Positions 42,453-52,821 of a stretch of 64,000 nucleotides of DNA are shown piece after piece (the stretch's first letter is position 1; each line of letters opens with the position of its first letter). The notes under the pieces were generated by a model, which saw only the letters and a list, made by a program, of their open reading frames with translations, made no database searches and was not told where the DNA came from. Source of the DNA: an uncultured Acidimicrobiales bacterium. GTDB lineage: Bacteria > Actinomycetota > Acidimicrobiia > Acidimicrobiales > SZUA-35. The DNA is taken from assembly GCA_937925335.1 (NCBI GenBank), contig CALEWY010000039.1:1-64000 (forward strand). Reading direction: 5' to 3'. The position numbers were made by a program, and so were the translations under genes.

Positions 42453-43443
42453 CGGTATCCGCATCATCGGCACCGGCTTCATTTGTGTCGGCTTCATCTG
42501 TGTCGGGAGCGAGCTCAGCATCGGGAACGATGATCACGCGACGGCGAGGTTCCTGCCCGGCCGACCGAGTTGAGACACCATCGACCTCGTTGAGTGCATC
42601 GTGCACAACCTTACGATCGGGCGGCGACATCGGCTCGAGGACAACCTCAACACCGTCATCGATCGCCGTCTGTGCGGCCTTCGTAGCGAACTCGCCGAGC
42701 GCCTCACGGCGACGCTCGCGGTAGCCACCAACATCGACCTTGATTCGAATGCCGGACGGCGCCTGGCGCTGAGCCGTGATCCGAGTGAGTTCCTGAATGG
42801 CGTCGAGCGTGCGAGCCTTTGGTCCGAGCAAGAGGCCGTGTTTGCCGGCGATCTGTGCAGCGACTTCGTCGTTGCTGAGATCAATCTCAACGGGGCTGTC
42901 GTAGCCAAAGGCCGCGGTGAGGCCGGTCAGGAACGTTTCCACGCTCGCGTTGACCTCTTCGATCGATGCATCTGGCACGTTCTGCTCCTGTCGGTTGCTC
43001 TGCTTTTTCTGGCGCTGGTCGCTGCCGGAACGATTCCGTCCCCCGCGGTTTCCACCACCACCGTTTCCTCGACCTTGACCGCCGCGATTTCCACCGCCGC
43101 CGCCCTTCTTCTCGGCGCCGCCATCACGATTCTCTGCGTCACGGTTGTCACCACCGGAGCGTGAACCCTTGTTCTCTCCACCGGAGCGACCGCCGCCACC
43201 GCCACCGCTGCCGCCTCCGCCACCACGGCGCTTGCGGTTGCGGTTGCGGTCTTCTTTGGCCGGAGGAGCCTTCGGTGCGATACGAGCACGCACACGAGCG
43301 GTGCCACGAGTGCGGCCGAACAGGCCCTGGCGCGGCTCTTCAAGAACTTCGAACTCAGCGTCGGTGTCATGCACGCCGAGCTTGTCGAGCGCCATGTCCT
43401 TTGCTTCTTCCAGCGACTTCGCTGTTGTTTCAACCCACTCCAC
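42409..43443 (-). CDS. jag: Jag/KhpB-type RNA-binding protein with Gly/Arg-rich linker
   Basis: The 344-residue protein has a Jag-N domain (TTAKSLEEAKDMALDKLGVHDTDAEFEVLEEPRQGLFG), a long linker (residues ~65-155) rich in GGG/RSG/NR units, a KH domain (VEIDLSNDEVAAQIAGKHGLLLGPKARTLDAIQEL) and an R3H domain (RERRREALGEFATKAAQTAI). The tail is acidic. KhpB binds many RNAs and influences cell division and the neighbouring YidC function. The linker is longer than usual. Confidence 0.93.
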   Translation of the reverse strand: MEWVETTAKSLEEAKDMALDKLGVHDTDAEFEVLEEPRQGLFGRTRGTARVRARIAPKAPPAKEDRNRNRKRRGGGGGSGGGGGGRSGGENKGSRSGGDNRDAENRDGGAEKKGGGGGNRGGQGRGNGGGGNRGGRNRSGSDQRQKKQSNRQEQNVPDASIEEVNASVETFLTGLTAAFGYDSPVEIDLSNDEVAAQIAGKHGLLLGPKARTLDAIQELTRITAQRQAPSGIRIKVDVGGYRERRREALGEFATKAAQTAIDDGVEVVLEPMSPPDRKVVHDALNEVDGVSTRSAGQEPRRRVIIVPDAELAPDTDEADTNEAGADDADTGADEVSAEETSADE

Positions 43444-43449
43444 AGTGAC

Positions 43450-44646
43450 CTACTTCTTTCGCTTCTTGTTCGACTTCTTGGGCGCGGTGCCCTTTGGTGT
43501 GACACGGCTCGACGCGGCGGACGCTGCTGCACCCGTTCCTGCGGCCGCTGACTTCTTGGCTGCCTTGCGAGCTGCTTTCTCGGCACGAGCCTGTTCCCAC
43601 AACTCGGCGCGTTGCTCGGCCTTGCTCTTCTCGATCGGTCCGTCGCTCGAATCACTCGAGCCGTTCTTGGACGAGCCATTCTTGGACGCGCCGTTCTTGG
43701 ACGACACAGAACGGTTCGAATCGGCGCCGTTCGACGAGTCGCGATCACCGGACTTTGACTTCTTCTTCGGCGCGTCGTCTTCGTCTTCTTCGGCGACAAC
43801 TCTCGCTTTCGCCTCAGCCAACTTCTCCGTTGCACCTTCGCGGCCATAGATCTGCCGCGTGATGTATGCCTGCTGGCCGATTCGGAACAGGTTCGACGTC
43901 GCCCAGTAGAGAACGAGGCCAGCCGGGAAGAGGAACGACCAGACACCGGAGAGCAACGGGAGGAACTTCAGCAGCATCTGCTGCTGGGCCATCATCGGAC
44001 TCTCTTCAGCACCCGGCGCGCGGCGTGCGGAAACTTGGCGCTGCTGGAAGTAGCTGGAGAACACGACGAAGGCGATCAAGACCACATACGGAAGACCCCG
44101 CAAGATGTTGTCCTGAATGACGTCGATCGCTCGTGCAGCCAAGTCGAACGGCCCAAAGTCCATCGAGGTGTCTCGGTGCAAGTCGGCGTAAAGCTCGGAA
44201 TCTCGTGAGACGTACCGAGGATTGAACGTGTCGCCGGGCAAAACTTCGAGACCGTTGCGCAAACGAACCTGATTGGCGACGTCGAAGAATGGTGTCTCTT
44301 CGCTCCGCCGTGTCAGACCACGCAACACGTTGAACAGGACCAAGAAGACGGGCAACTGGGCCAACATCGGAACACAGCCACCGATGGGGTTGATGCCGTG
44401 TTCTGAGTAGAGCGCCATGAGTTCACGGTTCATGGCCTCTCGATCGTCTTTGTACTCCTTTTGCAGCCGCTTCATTTCGGGCTGCACCTGCTGCATCTTG
44501 ATCGTCGATCGAGTTGCACGCAGGGTGAGCGGCATCAAAACGATCATCACCGCGATGGTGAGCATGATGATCGCGAGGCCGTAATTTCCACCAACGACGG
44601 GGAGTTCGTAGAACAGGGCCAGGACCTGAGCGATGAAATCGAACAT
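43450..44646 (-). CDS. yidC: Membrane protein insertase YidC
   Basis: The 398-residue protein has an N-terminal helix, the conserved cytoplasmic loop TIKMQQVQPEMKRLQKEYKDDREAMNRELM and helices including GGCVPMLAQLPVFLVLFNVLRG and LVLYWATSNLFRIGQQ. The C-terminus is basic and Ser/Lys-rich (KNGASKNGSSKNGSS), typical of ribosome-binding tails. It inserts proteins such as F0 subunits with or without SecYEG. Six bases separate it from jag. Confidence 0.96.
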   Translation of the reverse strand: MFDFIAQVLALFYELPVVGGNYGLAIIMLTIAVMIVLMPLTLRATRSTIKMQQVQPEMKRLQKEYKDDREAMNRELMALYSEHGINPIGGCVPMLAQLPVFLVLFNVLRGLTRRSEETPFFDVANQVRLRNGLEVLPGDTFNPRYVSRDSELYADLHRDTSMDFGPFDLAARAIDVIQDNILRGLPYVVLIAFVVFSSYFQQRQVSARRAPGAEESPMMAQQQMLLKFLPLLSGVWSFLFPAGLVLYWATSNLFRIGQQAYITRQIYGREGATEKLAEAKARVVAEEDEDDAPKKKSKSGDRDSSNGADSNRSVSSKNGASKNGSSKNGSSDSSDGPIEKSKAEQRAELWEQARAEKAARKAAKKSAAAGTGAAASAASSRVTPKGTAPKKSNKKRKK

Positions 44647-44746
44647 CTTCGGTTTCGTCCGTTCTTCTCGGGGCGAGTCTTTGGGCGGGGGACTGCTGGG
44701 GGGGCGTACTTACGGGTACTGGAGCTGGGGCGACTTCAGTGACGCA

Positions 44747-45055
44747 CTAGTGGCGTGTCAGATTTGAATCAGATTTGGGGGCGATGGTGTCATCATTTGC
44801 CGTCTCATCATGTGCTGCGCTGCTGCAGCGATGATGTGTGTTGTCCGGCTCGGGTACGGGATCAAAGCCGAACGAACCAAACGGATGGCATCGACCAAGC
44901 CGGCGCAATGTGAGCCAGATGCCTCGGCCAGTGCCGTGAAGCTCAATTGCCTCCACTGCGTAGTGAGAACAGGTGGGGATGTAGCGACAACGTGGCTGTC
45001 GAAGTGACGAGACACCCTGGTACTGACGAATGAGCCACAAGAGCGGGCGTTTCAT
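44747..45055 (-). CDS. yidD: Membrane protein insertion efficiency factor YidD
   Basis: The protein has [33 protein letters not shown] and [10 protein letters not shown]-like end, the YidD/DUF37 core. A GTG at 45058 directly precedes the ATG at 45055; the ATG overlaps the rnpA stop (TGATG). A ~25-residue polar tail follows the core. It associates with the membrane and assists YidC. Confidence 0.93.
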   Translation of the reverse strand: MKRPLLWLIRQYQGVSSLRQPRCRYIPTCSHYAVEAIELHGTGRGIWLTLRRLGRCHPFGSFGFDPVPEPDNTHHRCSSAAHDETANDDTIAPKSDSNLTRH

Positions 45056-45555
45056 CACGATTCTCCCTCAACTGAGGCCCGAGCGGCCGCAGAATCTGCC
45101 TCAACCCCCGCAATCAAGCCACGAACGCTCGACTGAACATCTGCATACGCGCAATGCAACACCGACCGGTTCGGCCGAAACAAGTACGCACCGTGGGGAA
45201 GTGAACGCTCAGCGTCCAATTCGCGTAGTGCACTCTTGACTCGGCGCCGAGCCCGATTGCGTTCAACCGCCGTGCCGAACTGACGTCCGATCGCAAAGGC
45301 GACCTCTGCGTCATCGATGTCCGTTCCGTCGATCGTTGCGAGAAAGCTGAGTCGAATGAGCGGGTGACGCCCACTCTTGCCTCGGCTACTCGCCCCTTCT
45401 CGGCCGGCGCGACCGTCGATTCGGCGCGCTTCGGGGCCTCGGAAGGCATCGAAGGTTGCTCGTCGGCGAACTGCTCGCACAGCAGAGGTATCCGCACTCA
45501 CGTCAGGCCGAATCGACGAAGCGTCGGTTCGTTGGCCAGCGGGAGCGACGGACAC
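45055..45555 (-). CDS. rnpA: Ribonuclease P protein component
   Basis: The track ORF runs back over rpmH; GTG 45555, two bases after the rpmH stop, gives 166 residues. The core holds [41 protein letters not shown] (the RNR motif) and an RNA-binding helix. A 40-residue N-terminal extension and the Gly/Ser insert near [12 protein letters not shown] are longer than usual. It partners the RNase P RNA, which is not in this window, to trim tRNA 5' ends. Confidence 0.93.
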   Translation of the reverse strand: MSVAPAGQRTDASSIRPDVSADTSAVRAVRRRATFDAFRGPEARRIDGRAGREGASSRGKSGRHPLIRLSFLATIDGTDIDDAEVAFAIGRQFGTAVERNRARRRVKSALRELDAERSLPHGAYLFRPNRSVLHCAYADVQSSVRGLIAGVEADSAAARASVEGES

Positions 45556-45557
45556 GG

Positions 45558-45692
45558 TCAGGCGCTGAGCTTGTGACGACCCTTGAGACGGCGAGACCGC
45601 AGGACAGCGCGGCCGCCTCGGGTGGACTTGCGAGCACGGAAACCGTGCTTCGTTGCTCGCTTGCGATTGTTTGGCTGGAACGTGCGCTTCAT
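45558..45692 (-). CDS. rpmH: 50S ribosomal protein bL34
   Basis: The 44-residue protein [20 protein letters not shown]... ends GRHKLSA and is unmistakable. The longer track ORF to 45962 is a read-back extension. It opens the rpmH-rnpA-yidD-yidC-jag-rsmG run, transcribed away from dnaA. Confidence 0.97.
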   Translation of the reverse strand: MKRTFQPNNRKRATKHGFRARKSTRGGRAVLRSRRLKGRHKLSA

Positions 45693-46252
45693 GTGACTGC
45701 TCCTGAACGACGATGAAACCCCCAGCGTCCGAATGTGCCACGTGCACGGTCGAACGAAGGAGATGCTGCGGACCGGCCCGGGCAACTCAGTCCCACTGGG
45801 GCCTGAGGCGGCGATCTGGCAGCTTTCCCACAATACCGGGCGACATCCTCGGTACCACAGCACACAGTCCGAATCACGTGCACAGAAGCCAGCCGAATTC
45901 TTGGGTGAGAACACCGTTCGATCGCACGTTTCGGTGGTCACTCGACAACCCTCCGTGACCACGATCGAATCTTTTCCACAGGGCAGGTGCGCGCGTCAGA
46001 ATGGCCTGCTAGGTTCGCCGATCCCGCACACCACTCACGACCCGATGAGTGCTCAACGCCCGTAACAGATGGGTTTCATCACTGTCAACTCGGCCCAAAC
46101 GGTCCCGTCTACTCCTTGTGGACAACTCTGTGGGATGTGGGGAAACTGCTCATCGTTGCGTTTTCGTGCTCAAGCGAAACACCAACGATTGAGACGACGA
46201 GAACGACCCGAAGTTTGAGAAGATTCGGGCACCGAATCGGCACCGGCGGAAA
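45693..46252. promoter_or_regulatory. rpmH-dnaA divergent region with DnaA boxes
   Basis: Divergent promoters of rpmH and dnaA must lie here. DnaA-box-like sites include TTTTCCACA (45972-45980) and a perfect reverse TTGTCCACA (TGTGGACAA, 46117-46125), followed by TGTGGGATGTGGGGAAA. These support DnaA autoregulation or a bipartite origin together with the dnaA-dnaN gap. No gene in between. Confidence 0.65.
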
Positions 46253-47749
46253 ATGAAAGCAGGCCATGACATGGCATCGATTACCGAGGAGATGTGGCCA
46301 ACGGCGGCGTCCCTTCTCAAATCCCAAGTGTCCGACGGTGTTTGGCACAGCACTTTCGCCACCGTGAAGCCTCTCCGTAGCTCCGAAGACCTGATCGTGT
46401 TGTCCGCGCCGAACAACATCGTTCGAGAAAAGCTCGATGGGCGCTACCGCCCGTTTGTCGAAGACGCCATCAACGAGGCGACCGGTCGCACGATCACCGT
46501 CGAGTTCGATATCGACGTCAGCGATCCAACGTTGTTCGATGCGCTCGATGGGCTCGAACAACCCGCAGGCGCTCCATCAATCGGTACGGATCCGAGAGGT
46601 GTTGAACCAACCGGTACCGCATCGGCGACCATCGATCTTCGTGGTTCAGACGCCCTCGATGTCAGTTTCCCTGAGGCTCCCGTCGAAAAGCCTGATCGGC
46701 CGGTTGTTGAACTGCCGCAGCGATACAACTTCGAAGGCTTCGTCATCGGTCCGTCAAATCGATTCGCTCACGCCGCAGCTCTTGCTGTCGCCGAGCGACC
46801 CGGCGGCTCGTACAACCCACTGTTCATCTACGGCTCCGCAGGCTTGGGCAAGACCCACCTGCTCAAGGCGATCGAAACCTTCGTCAACGAGCTGTACTCG
46901 AACATGTCGGTGCTCTACGTGTCGACCGAGACCTTCTTGAACGAGTTCGTCGAGGCCATCAAGAACTCATCCACCGCCGATTTCAAGCGCCGCTATCGCC
47001 AGATCGATGTGCTGCTCATCGATGACATTCAGTTCATCGCTGGACGAGAGCGCCTTCAAGAAGAGTTCTTCCACACCTTCAACGAGCTCTACTCAACCGG
47101 TCGCCAGATCGTGTTGTCATCGGATCGGCCGCCAGACGCCATCCCAACGCTCGAAGATCGTCTCCGCAGTCGTTTCATGATGGGCTTGCTGACCGACATC
47201 CAGCCGCCAGACATCGACACTCGGATGGCGATTCTGCGCAAGAAGGCCGATCGCGATGGCTACTTCTTGCCGAACGAGGTTTCCGAGTTCATCGCAACGA
47301 ACATCACCACCAACATTCGAGAACTCGAAGGTGCCCTCAACAAGGTCACGGCGTTCGCCAACCTCAACAACGAGGCGATGACCCAGGAGTTAGCCGAGCG
47401 GATCCTGCGAGATTTCATCGCCGATCGCCAACCCCGACCCATCACGGTCGACATGATCTTGCAGGCAACCTCGGAGCAGTTTGCCTTTGAGATCTCCGAC
47501 CTGATCGGCAAGTCACGCCGGCGTCCGCTCGTGATCGCTCGCCAGATGGCGATGTACGTCGCCCGTGAGCTCACCGACCACAGCTATCCGATGATCGCTC
47601 GAGAATTCGGCGGACGAGATCACACGACGGTCATGCATGCCTGCGACAAGATCGGCGCGCTCATGAAGGAGCGGTCCCAGATCTATGAGCACGTGACCGC
47701 CCTCGAAAAGACCGTCCGCAATCGAGCACAGAGCGGCGCTGACGGATGA
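46253..47749 (+). CDS. dnaA: Chromosomal replication initiator DnaA
   Basis: The 498-residue protein has an N-terminal helicase-interaction domain, a variable linker (residues ~100-155), the AAA+ domain with GSAGLGKTHLLKAIE and LLIDDIQFIAG, and the C-terminal DNA-binding signature REFGGRDHTTVMHACDKI. It opens the origin and loads DnaB. ATG 46253 and the in-frame ATG 46271 (MASITEEMW) are both possible starts. Codon use is typical of the window. Confidence 0.97.
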   Translation: MKAGHDMASITEEMWPTAASLLKSQVSDGVWHSTFATVKPLRSSEDLIVLSAPNNIVREKLDGRYRPFVEDAINEATGRTITVEFDIDVSDPTLFDALDGLEQPAGAPSIGTDPRGVEPTGTASATIDLRGSDALDVSFPEAPVEKPDRPVVELPQRYNFEGFVIGPSNRFAHAAALAVAERPGGSYNPLFIYGSAGLGKTHLLKAIETFVNELYSNMSVLYVSTETFLNEFVEAIKNSSTADFKRRYRQIDVLLIDDIQFIAGRERLQEEFFHTFNELYSTGRQIVLSSDRPPDAIPTLEDRLRSRFMMGLLTDIQPPDIDTRMAILRKKADRDGYFLPNEVSEFIATNITTNIRELEGALNKVTAFANLNNEAMTQELAERILRDFIADRQPRPITVDMILQATSEQFAFEISDLIGKSRRRPLVIARQMAMYVARELTDHSYPMIAREFGGRDHTTVMHACDKIGALMKERSQIYEHVTALEKTVRNRAQSGADG

Positions 47750-48068
47750 CGAACGCGCCCCCGGCCACTCTCGTTCGGCCAAACCACGCTGCCCTCGGGT
47801 GTGGAGAACCGTGTGGAATCGACTGGGACAGCCAGTGGATGTGCGACCCTTCATCCCCAGGCATCCACCGCACCGGGTGTGAGGTTGGGGATGATCCTCA
47901 CGCTCCCGTGGACAACAATCGGCGCCCCCACCAGGCAGAATGCGGCACCGTCCACAATCCACAGCACCTACTACCCCCACTAGCTGTTCTAAACACCATT
48001 CGCATAACCATTGAGGACAACCCCCGAAGCCCACAACGGGCTCGGATCGAGACCCAGGAGAACCAGCG
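47750..48068. other. Probable replication origin (oriC) between dnaA and dnaN
   Basis: The 319-bp gap carries DnaA-box-like sites in both directions: CGTGGACAA (47908-47916), CGTCCACAA and ATCCACAG (near 47949-47964), and weaker GTGTGGA sites near 47799 and 47811. An AT-richer stretch (GTTCTAAACACCATTCGCAT and beyond, about 47986-48012) could be the unwinding element. Position and content match actinobacterial origins. Confidence 0.75.
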
Positions 48069-49160
48069 GTGAAGTTCCGTTGTGAGCGTGATGTATTGGT
48101 CGAAGCCCTCGGCACGTCGAGCCGAGCTGTGAGCGGCCGCGGTGGTCTGCCCGGACTGTCGGGCGTGCGCGCCGAACTAACCGGCGATCAGCTGGAGCTG
48201 ACCGGTAGCGATCTTGATCTCACCATTCGTGTGAAGGTCACCGTGTCGGGAGAGACCGACGGCGTCGCTGTCATTCCGGCCCGTCTGGCATCCGACATCG
48301 TGCGCGCCCTCGAGCCTGGCGCGGTGTCGTTGTCGGCCGAAGCCGACGAGCTCAGCATCTCGGCCGGTCGAAGCGATTTCAGTATTCGCCTCATCGCTGG
48401 CGACGACTTCCCACAGATCGCCGGCCTTCCTGAAGAGTCGGTGTCGTTGCCGGCCGCTGAACTCACCGAAGCCCTCAAACAGGTTGTTCCTGCGGCCAGT
48501 GGTGATGACTCCCGCCCGATCCTCACCGGTGTGTTGTTGGCTGCCGAAGCTGGCGGTCTGCGCCTTGTCGCCACCGACTCGTACCGCCTGTCGATGCGAG
48601 ATCTCCCCGGCACTTCGATCCTCGACGAGGGTCAATCCGTGCTCATCCCGTCCCGCGCCCTCAACGAGTTGAACCGAATCCTCGGTGGTGGCGACGACGT
48701 ACAACTCAAGTTGGGTGAGCGCGAGGCATCGTTCGAAGTTGGGCCGGTGCAGCTCATCACCCGTTTGATCGAGGGTGACTTCCCGAATTACCGCGGACTC
48801 ATTCCGGATTCGCACCCGAACGTGCTCACGCTGCAGCGAAGCGAACTCCTCGATGCCCTGCGTCGTGTGAAGTTGCTCGCTCGTGAGGCAACTCCGGTTC
48901 GCCTCGAAATGTCATCAGAAGGCCTCGAGCTGGTCGCCATCACCCAAGACGTCGGTACTGCTCGCGAGCAGATCGAAGGCTCCTATGACGGTTCGCCGCT
49001 CACCGTGGCGTTCAACCCGCAGTACCTCCTCGAAGGTGCCGAGGTTGCCGCCAGCGACGAGATCACGCTGTCGACGATCGATGAACTCAAGCCAGCGCTC
49101 GTGCGTATGAAGGGCGTGGATGAGTTCTTGTATCTCCTCATGCCCGTCCGGGTGTCCTAG
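48069..49160 (+). CDS. dnaN: DNA polymerase III beta subunit (sliding clamp)
   Basis: The 363-residue protein begins at GTG (AGGAG eight bases before) with KFRCERDVLVEALGTSSRAV and shows three repeated clamp folds, for example GVLLAAEAGGLRLVATDSYRLSMRD and PVRLEMSSEGLELVAITQDVGTA, ending LYLLMPVRVS. The ring tethers polymerase III and repair enzymes to DNA. Confidence 0.97.
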   Translation: MKFRCERDVLVEALGTSSRAVSGRGGLPGLSGVRAELTGDQLELTGSDLDLTIRVKVTVSGETDGVAVIPARLASDIVRALEPGAVSLSAEADELSISAGRSDFSIRLIAGDDFPQIAGLPEESVSLPAAELTEALKQVVPAASGDDSRPILTGVLLAAEAGGLRLVATDSYRLSMRDLPGTSILDEGQSVLIPSRALNELNRILGGGDDVQLKLGEREASFEVGPVQLITRLIEGDFPNYRGLIPDSHPNVLTLQRSELLDALRRVKLLAREATPVRLEMSSEGLELVAITQDVGTAREQIEGSYDGSPLTVAFNPQYLLEGAEVAASDEITLSTIDELKPALVRMKGVDEFLYLLMPVRVS

Positions 49161-49181
49161 ATCCGGGGCTGAGCAGCCGGC

Positions 49182-50378
49182 GTGCGTCTCCACACGGTGT
49201 GGTTGACCGACTTTCGAAATTACGAGCAGCTCGAGATCACCCTTCACGAGGGCTTCACGGCGATCCTCGGCGCGAACGGTGTTGGCAAGACCAACCTCCT
49301 CGAATCACTCGGGCTTCTCGCAACACTCAAGTCGTTTCGCAAAGCCCCGACCGACAGCCTCGTTCGCAAGGGTTGTGACAAAGCGGTGATCCGAGCGACC
49401 GGTGAACGCGCCGGTCGCGAGGTGCTGATCGAACTCGAGCTTGCAAAGGGCAAGACTCGAGCGCAGGTCAACCGACAGCCGCTCAAGCGAACTCGCGATC
49501 TGCTCGGTGCGCTGCGCGTCACCGTGTTCGGCCCCGATGATCTGTCGCTCGTGAAAGAGGGCCCAGCGGTCCGCCGAGAGTTCCTCGACGACTTGATCGT
49601 CTCGCTCGATCCAACCGCTGATGGCGTGCTGTCTGACCTCGATCGCATCGTGAAACAACGCAACGCTCTGCTCCGCCAGATGGGCCAAGCGGCGCGCGGT
49701 GGCGGTCGGTCGAGCGGCGGTGGCAGTTCGGCTGACACCGCTGCCGCTGCTGGACTCACGCTCGACGTGTGGGATTCGAAGCTGGCGGCAGCGGGGGAGC
49801 ACCTCACGATCCGTCGAGAGAACCTGCTGGCCGACCTCATGCCGATGGTGACCGAGAGCTATCGCGAGCTCAGCGATTCCGAGGTCGACGTCGTGGCCAC
49901 CTACGTTCGCTCGTGGGATACCGACACGATGGCGCCGGCGATCGCAAACGCTCGCGACACCGATGTTCGACGTGGCTCGACATCGGTTGGTCCCCATCGC
50001 GATGACGTTGGTGTTGCCGTCGACGGATTCGACAGTCGCCTCGAGTGTTCACAGGGTGAGCAGCGCACGCTTGCGCTGGCTTTGCGTCTCGCCGGCCATC
50101 GCCTTCTCGCCGATCGTCTCGACGAGCCACCCCTGCTCTTGCTCGACGACGTGCTGTCCGAACTCGACCCCGACCGTGCTCGAGCATTGCTCGCCAGCCT
50201 GCCGCCGGGGCAGACCGTGATCACGTCGGCCCAGGGACTCCCGCCAGATACCGTCCCTGACCAGGTGTTGGAGCACCGTGGGGGAGCGCTTCAACCCGTG
50301 TCCGTGGACGACGTCACCGCGGACAACAGCATGGACAAGTCCGTGGACGACACCACTGCGGACATCACGGCGTTGTGA
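49182..50378 (+). CDS. recF: DNA replication and repair protein RecF
   Basis: The 398-residue SMC-like ATPase starts at GTG and has GANGVGKTNLLESLGLLA (Walker A), ECSQGEQRTLALALRLA (signature) and LLLLDDVLSELDPDRARALL (Walker B). It loads RecA with RecO/R at gaps. A Gly/Ser/Ala insert (AARGGGRSSGGGSSADTAAA) in the lid region and an acidic, Asp/Thr-rich end are lineage features. It is 21 bp behind dnaN. Confidence 0.96.
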   Translation: MRLHTVWLTDFRNYEQLEITLHEGFTAILGANGVGKTNLLESLGLLATLKSFRKAPTDSLVRKGCDKAVIRATGERAGREVLIELELAKGKTRAQVNRQPLKRTRDLLGALRVTVFGPDDLSLVKEGPAVRREFLDDLIVSLDPTADGVLSDLDRIVKQRNALLRQMGQAARGGGRSSGGGSSADTAAAAGLTLDVWDSKLAAAGEHLTIRRENLLADLMPMVTESYRELSDSEVDVVATYVRSWDTDTMAPAIANARDTDVRRGSTSVGPHRDDVGVAVDGFDSRLECSQGEQRTLALALRLAGHRLLADRLDEPPLLLLDDVLSELDPDRARALLASLPPGQTVITSAQGLPPDTVPDQVLEHRGGALQPVSVDDVTADNSMDKSVDDTTADITAL

Positions 50379-50391
50379 CAGGGGGCGGGAC

Positions 50392-52813
<2,422 letters not shown>

Positions 52814-52821
52814 GAGCTTCC

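Noticed and set aside
43145-43849. Plus-strand 234-residue ORF opposite jag and yidC
   Set aside because: It is a shadow of the Gly/Arg and Lys/Ser-rich codons of the two real genes.
45556-45747. N-terminal extension of rnpA across rpmH
   Set aside because: It would overlap the whole rpmH gene out of frame; the GTG right behind the rpmH stop is the sensible start.
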